From: Mycobacterium kubicae
GTDB taxonomy: Bacteria; Actinomycetota; Actinomycetes; Mycobacteriales; Mycobacteriaceae
Direction of reading: 5' to 3'
Assembly: GCF_015689175.1 (NCBI RefSeq)
Contig: NZ_CP065047.1
Coordinates: 5,394,001 to 5,458,000 of the forward strand
DNA: 64,000 nucleotides
Below, in pieces: positions 15,781-25,307 of this stretch (its first letter is position 1; the number at the start of each line of letters is the position of its first letter). Made by a program: the position numbers and the translations under genes. The notes beneath the pieces are model-generated. The model had not been told where the DNA came from and ran no database searches. It was given only the letters and a program-made list of their open reading frames with translations.

Positions 15781-17486
15781 TAAGACGGCTTCGGAGCAAG
15801 CATCAGATCCACCCAATTCTCGGCGCTGGATGCGCCGGCAATGCCGGACGCGAAGATACCAGTGCCGCCCGCCGGGTCCTTGAATGCACCGGTGGCCGGG
15901 TCGTAGAAGCTGTACGCGGTGCCACTGGCCTGCGGTTCGGGTCCGGGCGCGGGCCCTGGGGCCGGTCCGGGTTCCGGCCCGGTACCCGTCGGCGGCCCGG
16001 GCGGCGGCAGGTACTTGGGGAACGGAAGCTGCGGCGGCACCGGCGGCACCCCAGGCGGCTGCCACGACGTGAACGGCGGCGGTGGCCCGTTGTCGTTGGG
16101 CGGGGGCGGGACAAACGCCGGTTGGTGCGGCGCCGGTCCCGGACCGGGGGTCACCCCGGGCGGGGGCGGCCCGACGATAGGGATGCCCGGGTCCGGGTCA
16201 GCACCCGGCGGTATGAACGGGAACTTGTTGGGCGGCAACACGTTGAGCCCATTCGTCATCGGCGTGCCGTACGGGACCGGCGGACCGCGCCACGGGTTGG
16301 TGCCGGTCGGAATGTAGCCCTTGGGGTCCCGGCAAAGCTGGACGGTGGGCGCCCGCTTGCCCGGGAACTCCTGGCACGGGTAGTTACGCGCGCCGCGCAC
16401 CGTGCTGGGGTCGTTCTGCGCGGTCTTGCAGTACATGTCTTTGGGAATCTCGCGCACCGTCTCGTCGGCGGGCGAGCGGATCAGCGGCGGCGGGATGAAG
16501 CCGGTGTTGCATGGCGGCGGGTCGTTCAAGTCGAGCTTGAAGTCGAGCTTGGCGCCTTCGTCCTGCGGTTCACCGCCGGCGGCGGTGGTGATCGCGGCGA
16601 ACAGCGCCGGAAACACCACCAGCAATTGCTCGATGCTCTTGTGGTAGATGACACCGACCCGGCCCAGGTTGGCCAGGCTGGCCGCCAGCGTCGGGAACGA
16701 CGGGCGGATGCCGGAGAACGCGGTGTTGGCCTCGTCGACCGCGTCGGGCACGGTGGCCAGGGTGTCCCGCAGCTGGGGGTCGGCCTGTCGCACCTCGGAG
16801 GTGAACCGCGCCAGCCCGTCGGACAGCGTCCTGATGTCGGCACCGGCGCGGATCTGCGCTTGCAGGAAGGGGCCGGCCTGATCGATCAGCTGCGACACCT
16901 GCGGGTAGTTGGTGTTGGCCTCGTCGATGAGCAACCGGGCCGATTGGATGAGCCGGGCCAGTTCCGGCCCGGTCCCGTTGGTGGCCGCGAACGTCTCGTG
17001 CAGTAACTCCCGCAGCCGGGTGTCGCCCAGGCTGTTCACCAGCTTCTCGGCCTGATGCAGCAAGTCCGCGACGTCTTGGCCGATGCGGGTGTTCCTGACG
17101 TCGATCTTGGACCCGTTACGCAACTTTCCCGGGGCCGCAGTGGCCGGCGGTACCAGGTCGATGTACTGCTCACCGATCGCCGACACACTTTTGACGGTCG
17201 CGGTGACGTTGGACGGAATCGCGGTGCCGCTGTTCAGGCGCATCTGCGCGGTGACGCCGTTGTGGTTCAACCCCACCGACTCCACCCGTCCGACGGCCAC
17301 ACCGCGGAAGGTGACGTTGGCGTTCTTGTACAGACCACCGCCCGCGACGAAGTCCGCGCTCACCCCGTACGTGCCGACACCGAAGGTGGCGGGCAAACGC
17401 AGGTAGAAGATGGCCATGACGGCCAAGGTGATGACGGTGATCACCGCGAAGATGGTCAGCTGAATTTTGGTGAGCCGGTCGATCAT
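15780..17486 (-). CDS. mce4F: Mce4F, MCE-family subunit
   Basis: Sixth MCE subunit of the Mce4 cholesterol importer, 568 residues. Seen: one N-terminal membrane helix (FAVITVITLAVMAIFYLRL), the MCE/MlaD domain (FVAGGGLYKNANVTFRGVAV, residues about 45-120), a long helical region as in MlaD-like tunnel proteins, and a 180-residue Pro/Gly-rich C-terminal tail with repeated PGP motifs. Six MCE subunits form the periplasmic conduit in known Mce systems. It ends at the coupled mam4A start and begins 8 bp after mce4E. The Pro-rich tail is likely surface or cell-wall exposed. Confidence 0.95.
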   Translation of the reverse strand: MIDRLTKIQLTIFAVITVITLAVMAIFYLRLPATFGVGTYGVSADFVAGGGLYKNANVTFRGVAVGRVESVGLNHNGVTAQMRLNSGTAIPSNVTATVKSVSAIGEQYIDLVPPATAAPGKLRNGSKIDVRNTRIGQDVADLLHQAEKLVNSLGDTRLRELLHETFAATNGTGPELARLIQSARLLIDEANTNYPQVSQLIDQAGPFLQAQIRAGADIRTLSDGLARFTSEVRQADPQLRDTLATVPDAVDEANTAFSGIRPSFPTLAASLANLGRVGVIYHKSIEQLLVVFPALFAAITTAAGGEPQDEGAKLDFKLDLNDPPPCNTGFIPPPLIRSPADETVREIPKDMYCKTAQNDPSTVRGARNYPCQEFPGKRAPTVQLCRDPKGYIPTGTNPWRGPPVPYGTPMTNGLNVLPPNKFPFIPPGADPDPGIPIVGPPPPGVTPGPGPAPHQPAFVPPPPNDNGPPPPFTSWQPPGVPPVPPQLPFPKYLPPPGPPTGTGPEPGPAPGPAPGPEPQASGTAYSFYDPATGAFKDPAGGTGIFASGIAGASSAENWVDLMLAPKPS

Positions 17487-17494
17487 TCCCGCCC

Positions 17495-18649
17495 CTACTG
17501 TCCTGCCGCCGTGCCGGGCGGGATTTTGAACGGGTCGGCCGCTTGCCCGGACAGGTTGGCCATCTCGCCCACCAAGAAGTCCGGCGGGTTGAGGATCTCG
17601 GCCATGTGCGCCATGTTCGGGTCGAAATAGGCTGTGGTGAAGAAGGTTTCACCGAGGCGCCGCAAGGTGAGGTCAAACGTGGTGAACACGTTGAGGTAGT
17701 CACCGCGCACCGACTGCTTGATGCCGAAGTTGGGGAACGGGAACGTCAACAGGATCTGCATCGAGGTGACGAAGTTCTTGCGACTGTCGCTGAGCGCCTT
17801 GACGATCGAGTAGGCGTCTTTGAGGTCGGCGGCGAAGTCCACCTTGGTCTTGGCCAGCACGTTCGAGGTCACCATGGCCATCTTCTTCAGTGCGGCAAAG
17901 GCTTCGACGATGTTGTCGCGGTTCTTGTTCAGCACCCGCATCGCTTCGGGCAGGGTGTCCAGCGCCCGGCCCAGGTTGTCCTTGTCGCGCGCCAGGATCG
18001 CCGAGAACCGGTTCAGCCCCTCCATCGCGGAGATGATGTCGTTGACCTGTTTGTTCAGCCCCGCGGTCAGCTCCGCGAGCCGGGGCATCAGGTCGACGAA
18101 CTGGCCTTGTCGGCCTGCGACCGCTTGGTAGGTCTCGTTGGTGATCTCTTCCAGCGCACCGACATTGCCCTTGTTGACCACCACCCCGAGCGCGGAGAAC
18201 ACCTCTTCGGTGGTGGGTGAACGCCCGGTGCGGGACTCGGCGATCCGCGAACCGTCAGCCAGCCGTCCTTTGGGCGGTTGATCTTTGGGTTCGGCCAACT
18301 CGATATGCATCGAACCCAGCAGCGACGTCTGGGACACCTTTGCTGTCGCGTTCGCCGGCAGTACCACGTTCTTGGCCAGCGCCAGTTTCACCGCGGCATA
18401 GAACGATCCGTCGGAGCGCTGTTCGGCCGAGATGCCGGAGACACTGCCGACCGTCACGTCGTCGACCATCACCGGTGAGTTCTGCGGCAGCGTCGCCACG
18501 TCGGGCACTTCGACGGTGATCGAGTAGGCTCCGCTGCCGTGACCTTCGGTGCCGGGCATCGCAAGGGAGTTCAACCCGGTGAAGTTGCAACCCGCCAGGA
18601 GCAGGCTGCTACCCGCTAACACGCCGGCGCGCAGACAGATTCGTTTCAT
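17495..18649 (-). CDS. mce4E: Mce4E, MCE-family lipoprotein
   Basis: Lipid-anchored MCE subunit (LprN in M. tuberculosis), 384 residues, same length as the homologue. Seen: signal peptide MKRICLRAGVLAGSSLLLAG followed by Cys21, a lipobox (LLAGC); MCE domain with VPDVATLPQNSPVMVDDVTV and TSLLGSMHIEL; then long helical segment with many Asn/Leu heptads. ATG 18649 overlaps the mce4D stop in an ATGA quartet. As in other Mce systems the E subunit is the only lipoprotein of the six. Confidence 0.95.
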   Translation of the reverse strand: MKRICLRAGVLAGSSLLLAGCNFTGLNSLAMPGTEGHGSGAYSITVEVPDVATLPQNSPVMVDDVTVGSVSGISAEQRSDGSFYAAVKLALAKNVVLPANATAKVSQTSLLGSMHIELAEPKDQPPKGRLADGSRIAESRTGRSPTTEEVFSALGVVVNKGNVGALEEITNETYQAVAGRQGQFVDLMPRLAELTAGLNKQVNDIISAMEGLNRFSAILARDKDNLGRALDTLPEAMRVLNKNRDNIVEAFAALKKMAMVTSNVLAKTKVDFAADLKDAYSIVKALSDSRKNFVTSMQILLTFPFPNFGIKQSVRGDYLNVFTTFDLTLRRLGETFFTTAYFDPNMAHMAEILNPPDFLVGEMANLSGQAADPFKIPPGTAAGQ

Positions 18650-20097
18650 CCGCCGGCTCCCTGCTCGGCGGGCAGCGGCAATAGCGGCGCTGGACCCGGC
18701 GCGGGACCCGGTGCCGGCGCATTCGCCGCCGGGGCGGGCGCGTTCGGCGCGGGACCGGGTGCGGGGCCGGGCAGCGGGCCGTACCCGGGCGGAGGACCGG
18801 GAGCCTGCGGGACAAGCAGGTTCTGCAGATCCGTCGCGTTGCTCTGTCCGGGTTGCTGGTGCTGGGGTTTCGCGGGTATCCAGGTCAGCTCCGGAACCGG
18901 TGTAGCCGCCTTGGCCTGCGTCGCCGGCGTGTCGTAGATGATCTGGCCCTTGTAGGCCGTGATCGTGTTCAGCGGGTGGAACATGATCGGCGGGTAGTTC
19001 ACGGTCAGCCGCCGCAGCACCGGCCCCAGCCGCTCGCGACACAGCTCGGCGCGCCGGAAGTAGTCCGGCGCCGACGGCCCGCCCGCGGTGTCGAAGGAGC
19101 CGCCGCAGATGAACTGGACCGGATTCATGAAGTTGGGCAAGGACAGCAGCCCGTTCAGGGTGCCCTGCGCCGGGTCGTAGATGTTGTAGAAGTTCGCGAT
19201 GCCCGGACCGGCGACGTGCAGCACCTGTTCGATGTTCTCGCTTTGGTCGCTCAACGTCTTGGTGAAGTCGCTGAGCTGGGTGACCGTGTCGATCAGCGTC
19301 GAGTTGTTCTCGTGCAAGAACCCTCTGACATCGGACAGGGCCTGGTTCAGGGTGCCCAGGGTGTGGTCGAGATTGCGCGAACTGTCCGCTAGCACCTGCG
19401 ACACCGAGGCGACGTGGCCGGCGAACTGCACGATCTGCTCGTTGCTGGCGGCCAGCGCGTCGACCAGGATCTGCAGGTTCTTCACCGTGCTGAAGATGTC
19501 GTTGCGGGAATCTCCCAGCCGGCCCGCGACCTGGGAGAGCTCGCGCAGCGCGTTGTGGAACGAGTCGCCATTGCCGTTCAAGGTGTCGGCGGCCTGGTTG
19601 ATCGCGGCCCCCAACGGTCCTTGCATCTCCCCCGCCGCCGGGCTGAGCTGCACCGAGAGCTGGGTCAGCGCCTCTTTGACTTCGTCCCATTCCACCGGGA
19701 CCGCGGTACGCGACAGGTCAATGCTCGCATCGTCGGGCAACACCGCCCCGCCGGTGTAGGCCGGGGTGAGCTGAATGAACCGCGCCGCCACCAGGTTCGG
19801 CGACATCATGACGGCTTGAGCGTCGCGGGGAATCTTGACGCCCTTGGACACATTCATGGTGATCTTGACGTCATTGGGCCGCGGTTCGATGGTGTCGATC
19901 TCGCCGACCGGCACTCCGAGAACACGTACCTCGTCGCCGGGGTAGATGCCGACGGCGGAGGTGAAGTAGGCGGTGATCTTGCGGCCGCTGTCACCGGCGG
20001 AGAACAGGACGTAGGCACCACCCACCAGCACCGCGACCAGCGTGATGATGGTGACCGTGCGCAGCCCCTTGCTGCCGAACCGTTGCTTGGTCGTCAT
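18646..20097 (-). CDS. mce4D: Mce4D, MCE-family subunit
   Basis: MCE subunit of 483 residues. Seen: membrane helix near 14-34 (TVTIITLVAVLVGGAYVLF), MCE domain (AVGIYPGDEVRVLGVPVGEI, about 40-120), helical domain rich in Asn/Asp heptads, CGGSFDTAGG with paired Cys region (ICGG, ELCRERLG), and an Ala/Pro/Gly C-terminal tail built of PGPAPG-like repeats. ATG 20097 overlaps the mce4C stop (ATGA); the eight codons before it belong to mce4C. The tail ends in an ATGA overlap with mce4E. Confidence 0.95.
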   Translation of the reverse strand: MTTKQRFGSKGLRTVTIITLVAVLVGGAYVLFSAGDSGRKITAYFTSAVGIYPGDEVRVLGVPVGEIDTIEPRPNDVKITMNVSKGVKIPRDAQAVMMSPNLVAARFIQLTPAYTGGAVLPDDASIDLSRTAVPVEWDEVKEALTQLSVQLSPAAGEMQGPLGAAINQAADTLNGNGDSFHNALRELSQVAGRLGDSRNDIFSTVKNLQILVDALAASNEQIVQFAGHVASVSQVLADSSRNLDHTLGTLNQALSDVRGFLHENNSTLIDTVTQLSDFTKTLSDQSENIEQVLHVAGPGIANFYNIYDPAQGTLNGLLSLPNFMNPVQFICGGSFDTAGGPSAPDYFRRAELCRERLGPVLRRLTVNYPPIMFHPLNTITAYKGQIIYDTPATQAKAATPVPELTWIPAKPQHQQPGQSNATDLQNLLVPQAPGPPPGYGPLPGPAPGPAPNAPAPAANAPAPGPAPGPAPLLPLPAEQGAGG

Positions 20098-21155
20098 GGT
20101 GACTTCGGCCTGATGATCCACCGCTCCTGGATCAATCCGCGCAGGTAGTCGGCGAGGCTGGCGGGCAACTTGTTGGGTTGGTAGAAGAAGTCGAACATCG
20201 TCGCCACCAGCGGCGCCGGGATCGCACCGTAGACGTTGACGTTGAAGCCGGGTCCGGAACCGACCACTTCACCCAGGGTGGTCGCGTACGACGGCAGGCG
20301 CTTGAGCGCTTCGGTGATGTAGTCACGACGCTCGTTGAGGTTGCTGATGACCTGGTTGAGCTTGCCCAGCGACGGGCCGAACTCCTTGCGGTTGTCGGCG
20401 ACGAATCCCGAGATCTGGGTCGAGACCCCTTCGATGCCCGAGATCAGCGCGCTCAACGCCGCGCGCCGTTCATCCAGGGCGGCGAACAGCTCGTTGCCGT
20501 CGTCGATCAGCTTGGTGACCTGACCGGCGCGTTCGGCCAGTGTCGCCGTCACGCTTTTGGCGTGTGCCAGCAGACTCTGTAACGCCTCGTCACGGGTGTC
20601 CAGGGCGCGCGACAGCGACGTCACGCCGTCCAGGGCGCCGCGCAGCTGCGGGGTGGCGTCGTGCAGCGTGTCGGTCAAGACCCGTAGGGCCTGCTCGAAT
20701 TGCGGCTTGTTGAGGTTGGTGGCGTTGCGACCGAGATCCTCCAGCGCGCCGTTGAGGGTGTACGGCGTGGTGGTGCGGCTCAGCGGAATGGTGGTCGCCT
20801 GACCGGCGCCGGCGGGGCTCACGGAGATGGAGCGCTCGCCCAGGATGGTGTCGGTGCGGATGGCGGCCAGCGATTGGTCGCCGATGACCACTTTGCGGTC
20901 GATGTCGAAGGTGACCTTGGCGGTGTCCCCGGCCAGGCTGACCTCGTTGACCTTGCCGACTTTGTAGCCGGACACCAGGACCGAGTTGCCGGGTTTGATG
21001 CCGCCGGCGTCGGAGAAGTAGGCGAAGTAGGTCTTGCCTTGGGGGAAGAAGGGCAATTTGCTGTAGCCGAACGCGACCAGCATGACGCACACCACTATCA
21101 CCACGCCGAAGATGCCGGTGCGCAGCGGATCACGTTCCTGCTTACTGTTTGGCAA
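20094..21155 (-). CDS. mce4C: Mce4C, MCE-family subunit
   Basis: MCE subunit of 353 residues (homologue about 357). Seen: N-terminal membrane helix (GIFGVVIVVCVMLVAFGYSK), MCE domain with DAGGIKPGNSVLVSGYKVGK and DTILGERSISVSPAG, long helical domain (ITEALKRLPSYATTLGEVVG), and a short C-terminus without the Pro-rich tail found in D and F. It overlaps mce4B by 14 bp at its start and mce4D by 4 bp at its end. Confidence 0.95.
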   Translation of the reverse strand: MPNSKQERDPLRTGIFGVVIVVCVMLVAFGYSKLPFFPQGKTYFAYFSDAGGIKPGNSVLVSGYKVGKVNEVSLAGDTAKVTFDIDRKVVIGDQSLAAIRTDTILGERSISVSPAGAGQATTIPLSRTTTPYTLNGALEDLGRNATNLNKPQFEQALRVLTDTLHDATPQLRGALDGVTSLSRALDTRDEALQSLLAHAKSVTATLAERAGQVTKLIDDGNELFAALDERRAALSALISGIEGVSTQISGFVADNRKEFGPSLGKLNQVISNLNERRDYITEALKRLPSYATTLGEVVGSGPGFNVNVYGAIPAPLVATMFDFFYQPNKLPASLADYLRGLIQERWIIRPKSP

Positions 21156-22197
21156 AGGTGCACCTCCCCTTGCTGGGATCGACCGGGCCGCCGAAGGGGA
21201 TCAAGATGTCGCTACCGGCGGGCCCGTTGATCTTGATCGTCACCGAGCAGAAGTAGATGTTGAAGAACGACCCGTAGGCGCCGAGGGCGGACAGCCGTAG
21301 GTAGTCCTCGCCGAGTTGCTCGACGTCGTTGTTGACTTCGGCCTTGCGGTTGTCCAGCTCGGTGGCCAGCGGGCGCACGGCTTGCAACGTCGCTTGTAAC
21401 GGACGGCGCGAATTGCGCAGCAGTTCGGTCAAATCCGTCGTCGTGGAGGCCAGCGGCGGAATGGCGCCGGCGATCGCGTCCTTGTTGTTGGCCAGCCCGG
21501 TGATCAGCTGCTGCAACTGGTCGACGCTGGTGGTGAATTGGGCGCTGCGCTGGTCGATGGTGCCCAGAACGGTGTTGAGGTTGGTGATCACGTCGCCGAT
21601 CAGCTGATCACGTTTGGCCAGCGTCGAGGAGAAGGCGCTGGTGTCGGCCAGCACGTTGTTCAACGCGCCGCCCTGGCCCTGCAGCAGCTCGATGACGGCG
21701 CTGCTGATGGTGTTGATCTTGTCCGCATCCAGGCCTTTGAGCACCGGCTTGAGCCCGCCCAGCAGCGCGTCGAGGTCAAGCGCGGGCTGGGTGTGCTGGG
21801 AATTGATGGTTCCCCCGGCCGGCAGCTTGCGCAGTTCGCCCGGCCCCGAGGTGATCTCCATGAACCGGTCGCCGACCAGGTTCTCGTAGCGGATCACCGC
21901 CCGCGTCGACGAGTACAGGGTGTAGCGCTGATCGACGCCGAACTCCACGTCAATCGTGTTGTCCGGGTTGAGCTTTACGCCCTTCACCGCGCCGACGGGC
22001 ACACCGGCGATGCGCACCTTCTGGCCCGGCTTCAACCGGGAGGCGTCCAGGAAGGTGGCGTGGTAGGTGCTCTCCGAGCCGAACCGGAAGTCACCGAACA
22101 CCACCACCAGTGCGGCCGACACCAGCAGCATCGCCGCGGCGAAGACGCTGACCTTGATGACCATCGACCGGTGCGATGGCATGCCCGAGGCGGCCAT
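21142..22197 (-). CDS. mce4B: Mce4B, MCE-family subunit
   Basis: MCE subunit of 351 residues. Seen: membrane helix (VSVFAAAMLLVSAALVVVFG), MCE domain with DASRLKPGQKVRIAGVPVGA and YENLVGDRFMEI, then the helical region (LLRNSRRPLQATLQAVRPLA) and a short C-terminus with YFCSVTIKINGPAG. ATG 22197 shares a base with the mce4A stop (TGATG). Forms the Mce4 conduit with the other five subunits; cholesterol as substrate is known for Mce4 in M. tuberculosis and inferred here by synteny. Confidence 0.95.
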   Translation of the reverse strand: MAASGMPSHRSMVIKVSVFAAAMLLVSAALVVVFGDFRFGSESTYHATFLDASRLKPGQKVRIAGVPVGAVKGVKLNPDNTIDVEFGVDQRYTLYSSTRAVIRYENLVGDRFMEITSGPGELRKLPAGGTINSQHTQPALDLDALLGGLKPVLKGLDADKINTISSAVIELLQGQGGALNNVLADTSAFSSTLAKRDQLIGDVITNLNTVLGTIDQRSAQFTTSVDQLQQLITGLANNKDAIAGAIPPLASTTTDLTELLRNSRRPLQATLQAVRPLATELDNRKAEVNNDVEQLGEDYLRLSALGAYGSFFNIYFCSVTIKINGPAGSDILIPFGGPVDPSKGRCTFAKQ

Positions 22198-23399
22198 CAG
22201 AAGTCGTCCCGTTCCGCGAAGGCGCCGTGGAACAAGAACTGCAACGTCGAGGGTGCGTCGAACTGCAGTTCGGTGAACGGCTCGTACGGGACCAGGGCAT
22301 TGTCGGTCACCAGGAAGGGCGCCCGGTAGAACGAGCCGCCGGTTTGCTTGGTCGGGATGTCAGGCAATCCCCGGCAGTTCGGGCCACCGGAGGCATTGAC
22401 GATGGGCAGATTCTCCGGATACGTGTAGGACGGCGCGCCCAGCACGAAGCTCGACGACGTGAACAGACCGGCTTTACGGACCCCGATCAGCGGGGCGAAT
22501 TCCTTTACGCCGCGATCGATCCCGGCGAAAAAGCACCCGAATTCCGGTGAGTAGTCGGCGGTCACCTTCAGCGGGGCGCGCAGGCGGTTGATGGCGGCGA
22601 TGAAATCCTGTTCGGCCGGTGCCAGCGTTTCGTAGACGTTGTTGGCCAGGCCGATGGTCGCCAGGAGCGTGTTGTTGAGGTTGTGCTGTTGATCCACCAC
22701 GGTTTTGTTGATGGTCGGCAGGTTGGCGAACACCGTGTTGAGGTCGGGCGCGGCGTCGCCGTAGACGTTGGTCACTATGCCGGCCTTGCGGAAGTCTTCC
22801 TGCAGCGTGGGTAGCTTCGGGTTGGCCTGGCGGGTCAGGGTATTCAGGCCGGCGAGCGTCGCCCCCAGGTCGTCGCCGTGGCCCCGCAGGCCTTCGGACA
22901 GGGCGCTCAACGTTCCGTTGAGTTCGACGGGGTCGACCTTGTGCAGCAGGTCGATGAGCGATTGGAACAGCGTGTTGACTTCCAACTGCACCGCGGATGC
23001 TTCTACATGGGCGTTGGGGCGCAACGGCGTTGCCGACGGCGTCTTGGGCGGAATGAACTCCACCGACTTGGCGCCGAAGATGGTGTTGCCGGCCAGGTGG
23101 ACGGTCGCGTTGGACGGGATGAAGTGCATGTCCTCGCTGTTGACGGCCAGCGTGAGCCGAGCCTGATCCCCGCTGTAGGCGATCTCTTCGACCTTGCCGA
23201 CCTGAATGCCGCGGAATTTGACCTTCGCGCCTTTTTCCATCACCAGTCCGGCGCGCGGCGAGGAGACGGTGACAGTGTCGGTCGAGGTGAAAGCCGCGGT
23301 GTAGGACAGGTAAGTCAACACCGCGAACGCCACCAGCAGGCCGGCCAGCAGCGCTGCTGCCACCCGCACCGAGGTGCGCCGAGATCCGGTGTTTGCCAT
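22197..23399 (-). CDS. mce4A: Mce4A, MCE-family subunit
   Basis: First MCE subunit of the operon, 400 residues, like Rv3499c. Seen: membrane helix (VAAALLAGLLVAFAVLTYLS), MCE domain (VMEKGAKVKFRGIQVGKVEE, NTIFGAKSVEFIPP), helical region with NNTLLATIGLANNVYETLAP, and a Cys-containing C-terminal part (EFGCFFAGI, PNCRGLPDI). It starts 16 bp after yrbE4B and is coupled to mce4B through TGATG. Confidence 0.95.
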   Translation of the reverse strand: MANTGSRRTSVRVAAALLAGLLVAFAVLTYLSYTAAFTSTDTVTVSSPRAGLVMEKGAKVKFRGIQVGKVEEIAYSGDQARLTLAVNSEDMHFIPSNATVHLAGNTIFGAKSVEFIPPKTPSATPLRPNAHVEASAVQLEVNTLFQSLIDLLHKVDPVELNGTLSALSEGLRGHGDDLGATLAGLNTLTRQANPKLPTLQEDFRKAGIVTNVYGDAAPDLNTVFANLPTINKTVVDQQHNLNNTLLATIGLANNVYETLAPAEQDFIAAINRLRAPLKVTADYSPEFGCFFAGIDRGVKEFAPLIGVRKAGLFTSSSFVLGAPSYTYPENLPIVNASGGPNCRGLPDIPTKQTGGSFYRAPFLVTDNALVPYEPFTELQFDAPSTLQFLFHGAFAERDDF

Positions 23400-23415
23400 G
23401 TCGGTTCGCGGGTCC

Positions 23416-24258
23416 TTACCCAGAGAGGTTGAAGTTGCCTTGCGAGCCGTAAACGGCCAGCGAAATGAACAGCGTGATGACCACGACGACGATCAGTGAG
23501 GTCCGCACGGCCTGGCCGACGGCGATGCCGACGCCCACCGGGCCGCCGCTGGCGTTGTAGCCGTAGTGGGTGTGCACCAGCATCACGGCGATCGACATGA
23601 CGATGGCCTGCACGAACGACCACAGCAGGTCCGACGGGATCAAGAACGTATTGAAGTAGTGGTCGTACAGGCCCGCGGACTGCCCGTTGATGAACACGGT
23701 GGTGAAGCGGGCCGCGAAGAACGCGGCGAGCACCGACAGCGAGTACAGCGGAATGATCGCGACCAGGCCCGCAATCAGGCGCGTCGACACCAGGTAGGAC
23801 ACCGAGTGCACGGCCATCGATTCGACGGCGTCGATCTCCTCGGAGACTCGCATGGCGCCCAGTTGGGCCGTGGCCCCGGCGCCGATGGTGGCGGCCAGCG
23901 CGATGCCGGCGATGACCGGCGCGACAACCCGGACGTTGAGGAACGCCGACAAGAAGCCCGTCAGCGCCTCGATGCCGATGTTGCCCAGCGACGAATAACC
24001 CTGCACCGCGATGACACCACCGGAGGCCAGCGTCAGGAACGCCGCGACGCCCACGGTGCCACCGATCATCACCAACGCCCCGGCACCCAGTGTCATCTCG
24101 GCGACGTTGCGGATCGTCTCCTTGCGGTAGCGGGTGATCGCGTTCGGGACGTACCGCAGTGTTTCGCCGTAGAAGAGTGCCTGCTCGCCAAAGCTGTCGA
24201 CGGGCCCTTGCAGCCTCGACATGAACCGACGAATGCGGATTGTGGCGTCGTAACTCAT
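23416..24258 (-). CDS. yrbE4B: YrbE4B, MlaE-family permease
   Basis: Integral membrane permease of 280 residues, the second half of the YrbE4A/YrbE4B pair that works with the MceG ATPase (encoded elsewhere) to move sterols. Seen: five or six long hydrophobic spans and the MlaE/YrbE coupling motif in VSEEIDAVESMAVHSV, the cytosolic loop that contacts the ATPase. Same length as Rv3500c. It follows yrbE4A by 34 bp. Confidence 0.95.
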   Translation of the reverse strand: MSYDATIRIRRFMSRLQGPVDSFGEQALFYGETLRYVPNAITRYRKETIRNVAEMTLGAGALVMIGGTVGVAAFLTLASGGVIAVQGYSSLGNIGIEALTGFLSAFLNVRVVAPVIAGIALAATIGAGATAQLGAMRVSEEIDAVESMAVHSVSYLVSTRLIAGLVAIIPLYSLSVLAAFFAARFTTVFINGQSAGLYDHYFNTFLIPSDLLWSFVQAIVMSIAVMLVHTHYGYNASGGPVGVGIAVGQAVRTSLIVVVVITLFISLAVYGSQGNFNLSG

Positions 24259-24292
24259 CCTTTGCTCACCATCGCTTCATCGTCTCCGGCCG

Positions 24293-25057
24293 TTACTTCG
24301 AGGAGATGCGTACGCCGATGGCCGTCATGACCACATTGATGACGAAAAGGCAGATGAACGCATAGACGACGGTTTCGTTGACCGCGTTGCCCACGCCCTT
24401 CGGTCCTCCCTTGACCGTCAGGCCGCGATAACACCCGACCAACCCGGCCATCACCCCGAACAACAGCGCTTTCGCTTCGGCCAGGATCAGTTCGCGCAAC
24501 CCGGTCAGCACCGTCAGCCCGTTGATGAACGCGCCCGGGTTGACCCCCTGCAGAAAGACGGAGAACACGTACCCGCCGGACAGGCCGATCGCACACACCA
24601 GACCGTTGAGCAGCAGCGCCACCACCGTGGACGCCAGCACCCTGGGCACCACCAACCTCTGGATCGGGTCGATGCCCAGCACCCGCATGGCGTCAATCTC
24701 TTCGCGGATGGTGCGCGCGCCCAGGTCAGCGCAGATCGCGGTGGCACCGGCACCGGCCACCACCAGCACCGTCACCACCGGACCCAACTGGGTGATGGTG
24801 CCGAAGGCCGTTCCCGCGCCGGACAAGTCGGCCGCCCCGATCTCGCGCAGCAGGATGTTGAGGGTGAAGGCGACCAGCACGGTGAACGGGATGGACACCA
24901 GCAGGGTCGGCACCAGCGACACGCGAGCGATCATCCACGTCTGGTCCAGAAATTCACCGAACTGGAAAGGCCTCCGGAACGTGGCGCGGGCCGCGTCGAT
25001 CGACATCTCGAAGAATCCGCCGACAGCGCGAGCCGGAACGGCAAGCTGTTGGATCAA
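24293..25057 (-). CDS. yrbE4A: YrbE4A, MlaE-family permease
   Basis: First gene of the mce4 operon, 254 residues, same length as Rv3501c. Seen: amphipathic N-terminus with FFEMSIDAARATFRRPFQFG, hydrophobic spans, and coupling loop IREEIDAMRVLGIDPIQRLV. Heterodimer with YrbE4B forms the membrane part of the Mce4 ABC-type importer. Its 5' region carries a promoter-like TTGACA-18-TTAATA and a near-match KstR site, in line with cholesterol induction of mce4 in M. tuberculosis. Confidence 0.95.
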   Translation of the reverse strand: MIQQLAVPARAVGGFFEMSIDAARATFRRPFQFGEFLDQTWMIARVSLVPTLLVSIPFTVLVAFTLNILLREIGAADLSGAGTAFGTITQLGPVVTVLVVAGAGATAICADLGARTIREEIDAMRVLGIDPIQRLVVPRVLASTVVALLLNGLVCAIGLSGGYVFSVFLQGVNPGAFINGLTVLTGLRELILAEAKALLFGVMAGLVGCYRGLTVKGGPKGVGNAVNETVVYAFICLFVINVVMTAIGVRISSK

Positions 25058-25148
25058 CCCGGTCCCCCCGTCTTGTGCTCGCGGCGAAGTCTGTGAATGC
25101 CCTGTGCCCGACCAGGGATCGCGTGTAGCTCGGGTGTGAGCCGGCTCA

Positions 25149-25178
25149 TATTAACTCAGAACGACTTCGCCGTGTCAA
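25149..25178 (-). promoter_or_regulatory. Predicted promoter of the mce4 operon
   Basis: On the minus strand TTGACA (25178-25173) and TTAATA (25154-25149) are separated by 18 bp, an unusually good sigma-70/SigA-like promoter for this GC-rich DNA. It is about 90 bp upstream of the yrbE4A start. Confidence 0.55.
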
Positions 25179-25242
25179 CGATCAGCATATTGCGGCCATA
25201 CCGTTAATTTCGCTGGTTAAGCCACCTGTTGTGCTCCATTTC

Positions 25243-25256
25243 TGACACGTGTTCTA
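25243..25256. promoter_or_regulatory. KstR-type operator, one mismatch (mce4)
   Basis: TGACACGTGTTCTA differs from TnnAACnnGTTnnA only by C for A at the first fixed base of the AAC half. It lies between the hsd4A stop and yrbE4A, about 65 bp upstream of the predicted -35. The M. tuberculosis mce4 operon is in the KstR regulon. Confidence 0.55.
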
Positions 25257-25307
25257 GCTGCTGGCGGGGTGTTTTGCAGGCGTCCGCTGGCCCCCCGGCG
25301 ACGCCTA

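Noticed and set aside
18650..19690. 731-residue minus-strand ORF joining mce4D and mce4E regions
   Set aside because: Its N-terminal half is an out-of-frame shadow of mce4D; only the part from 18649 on is mce4E.
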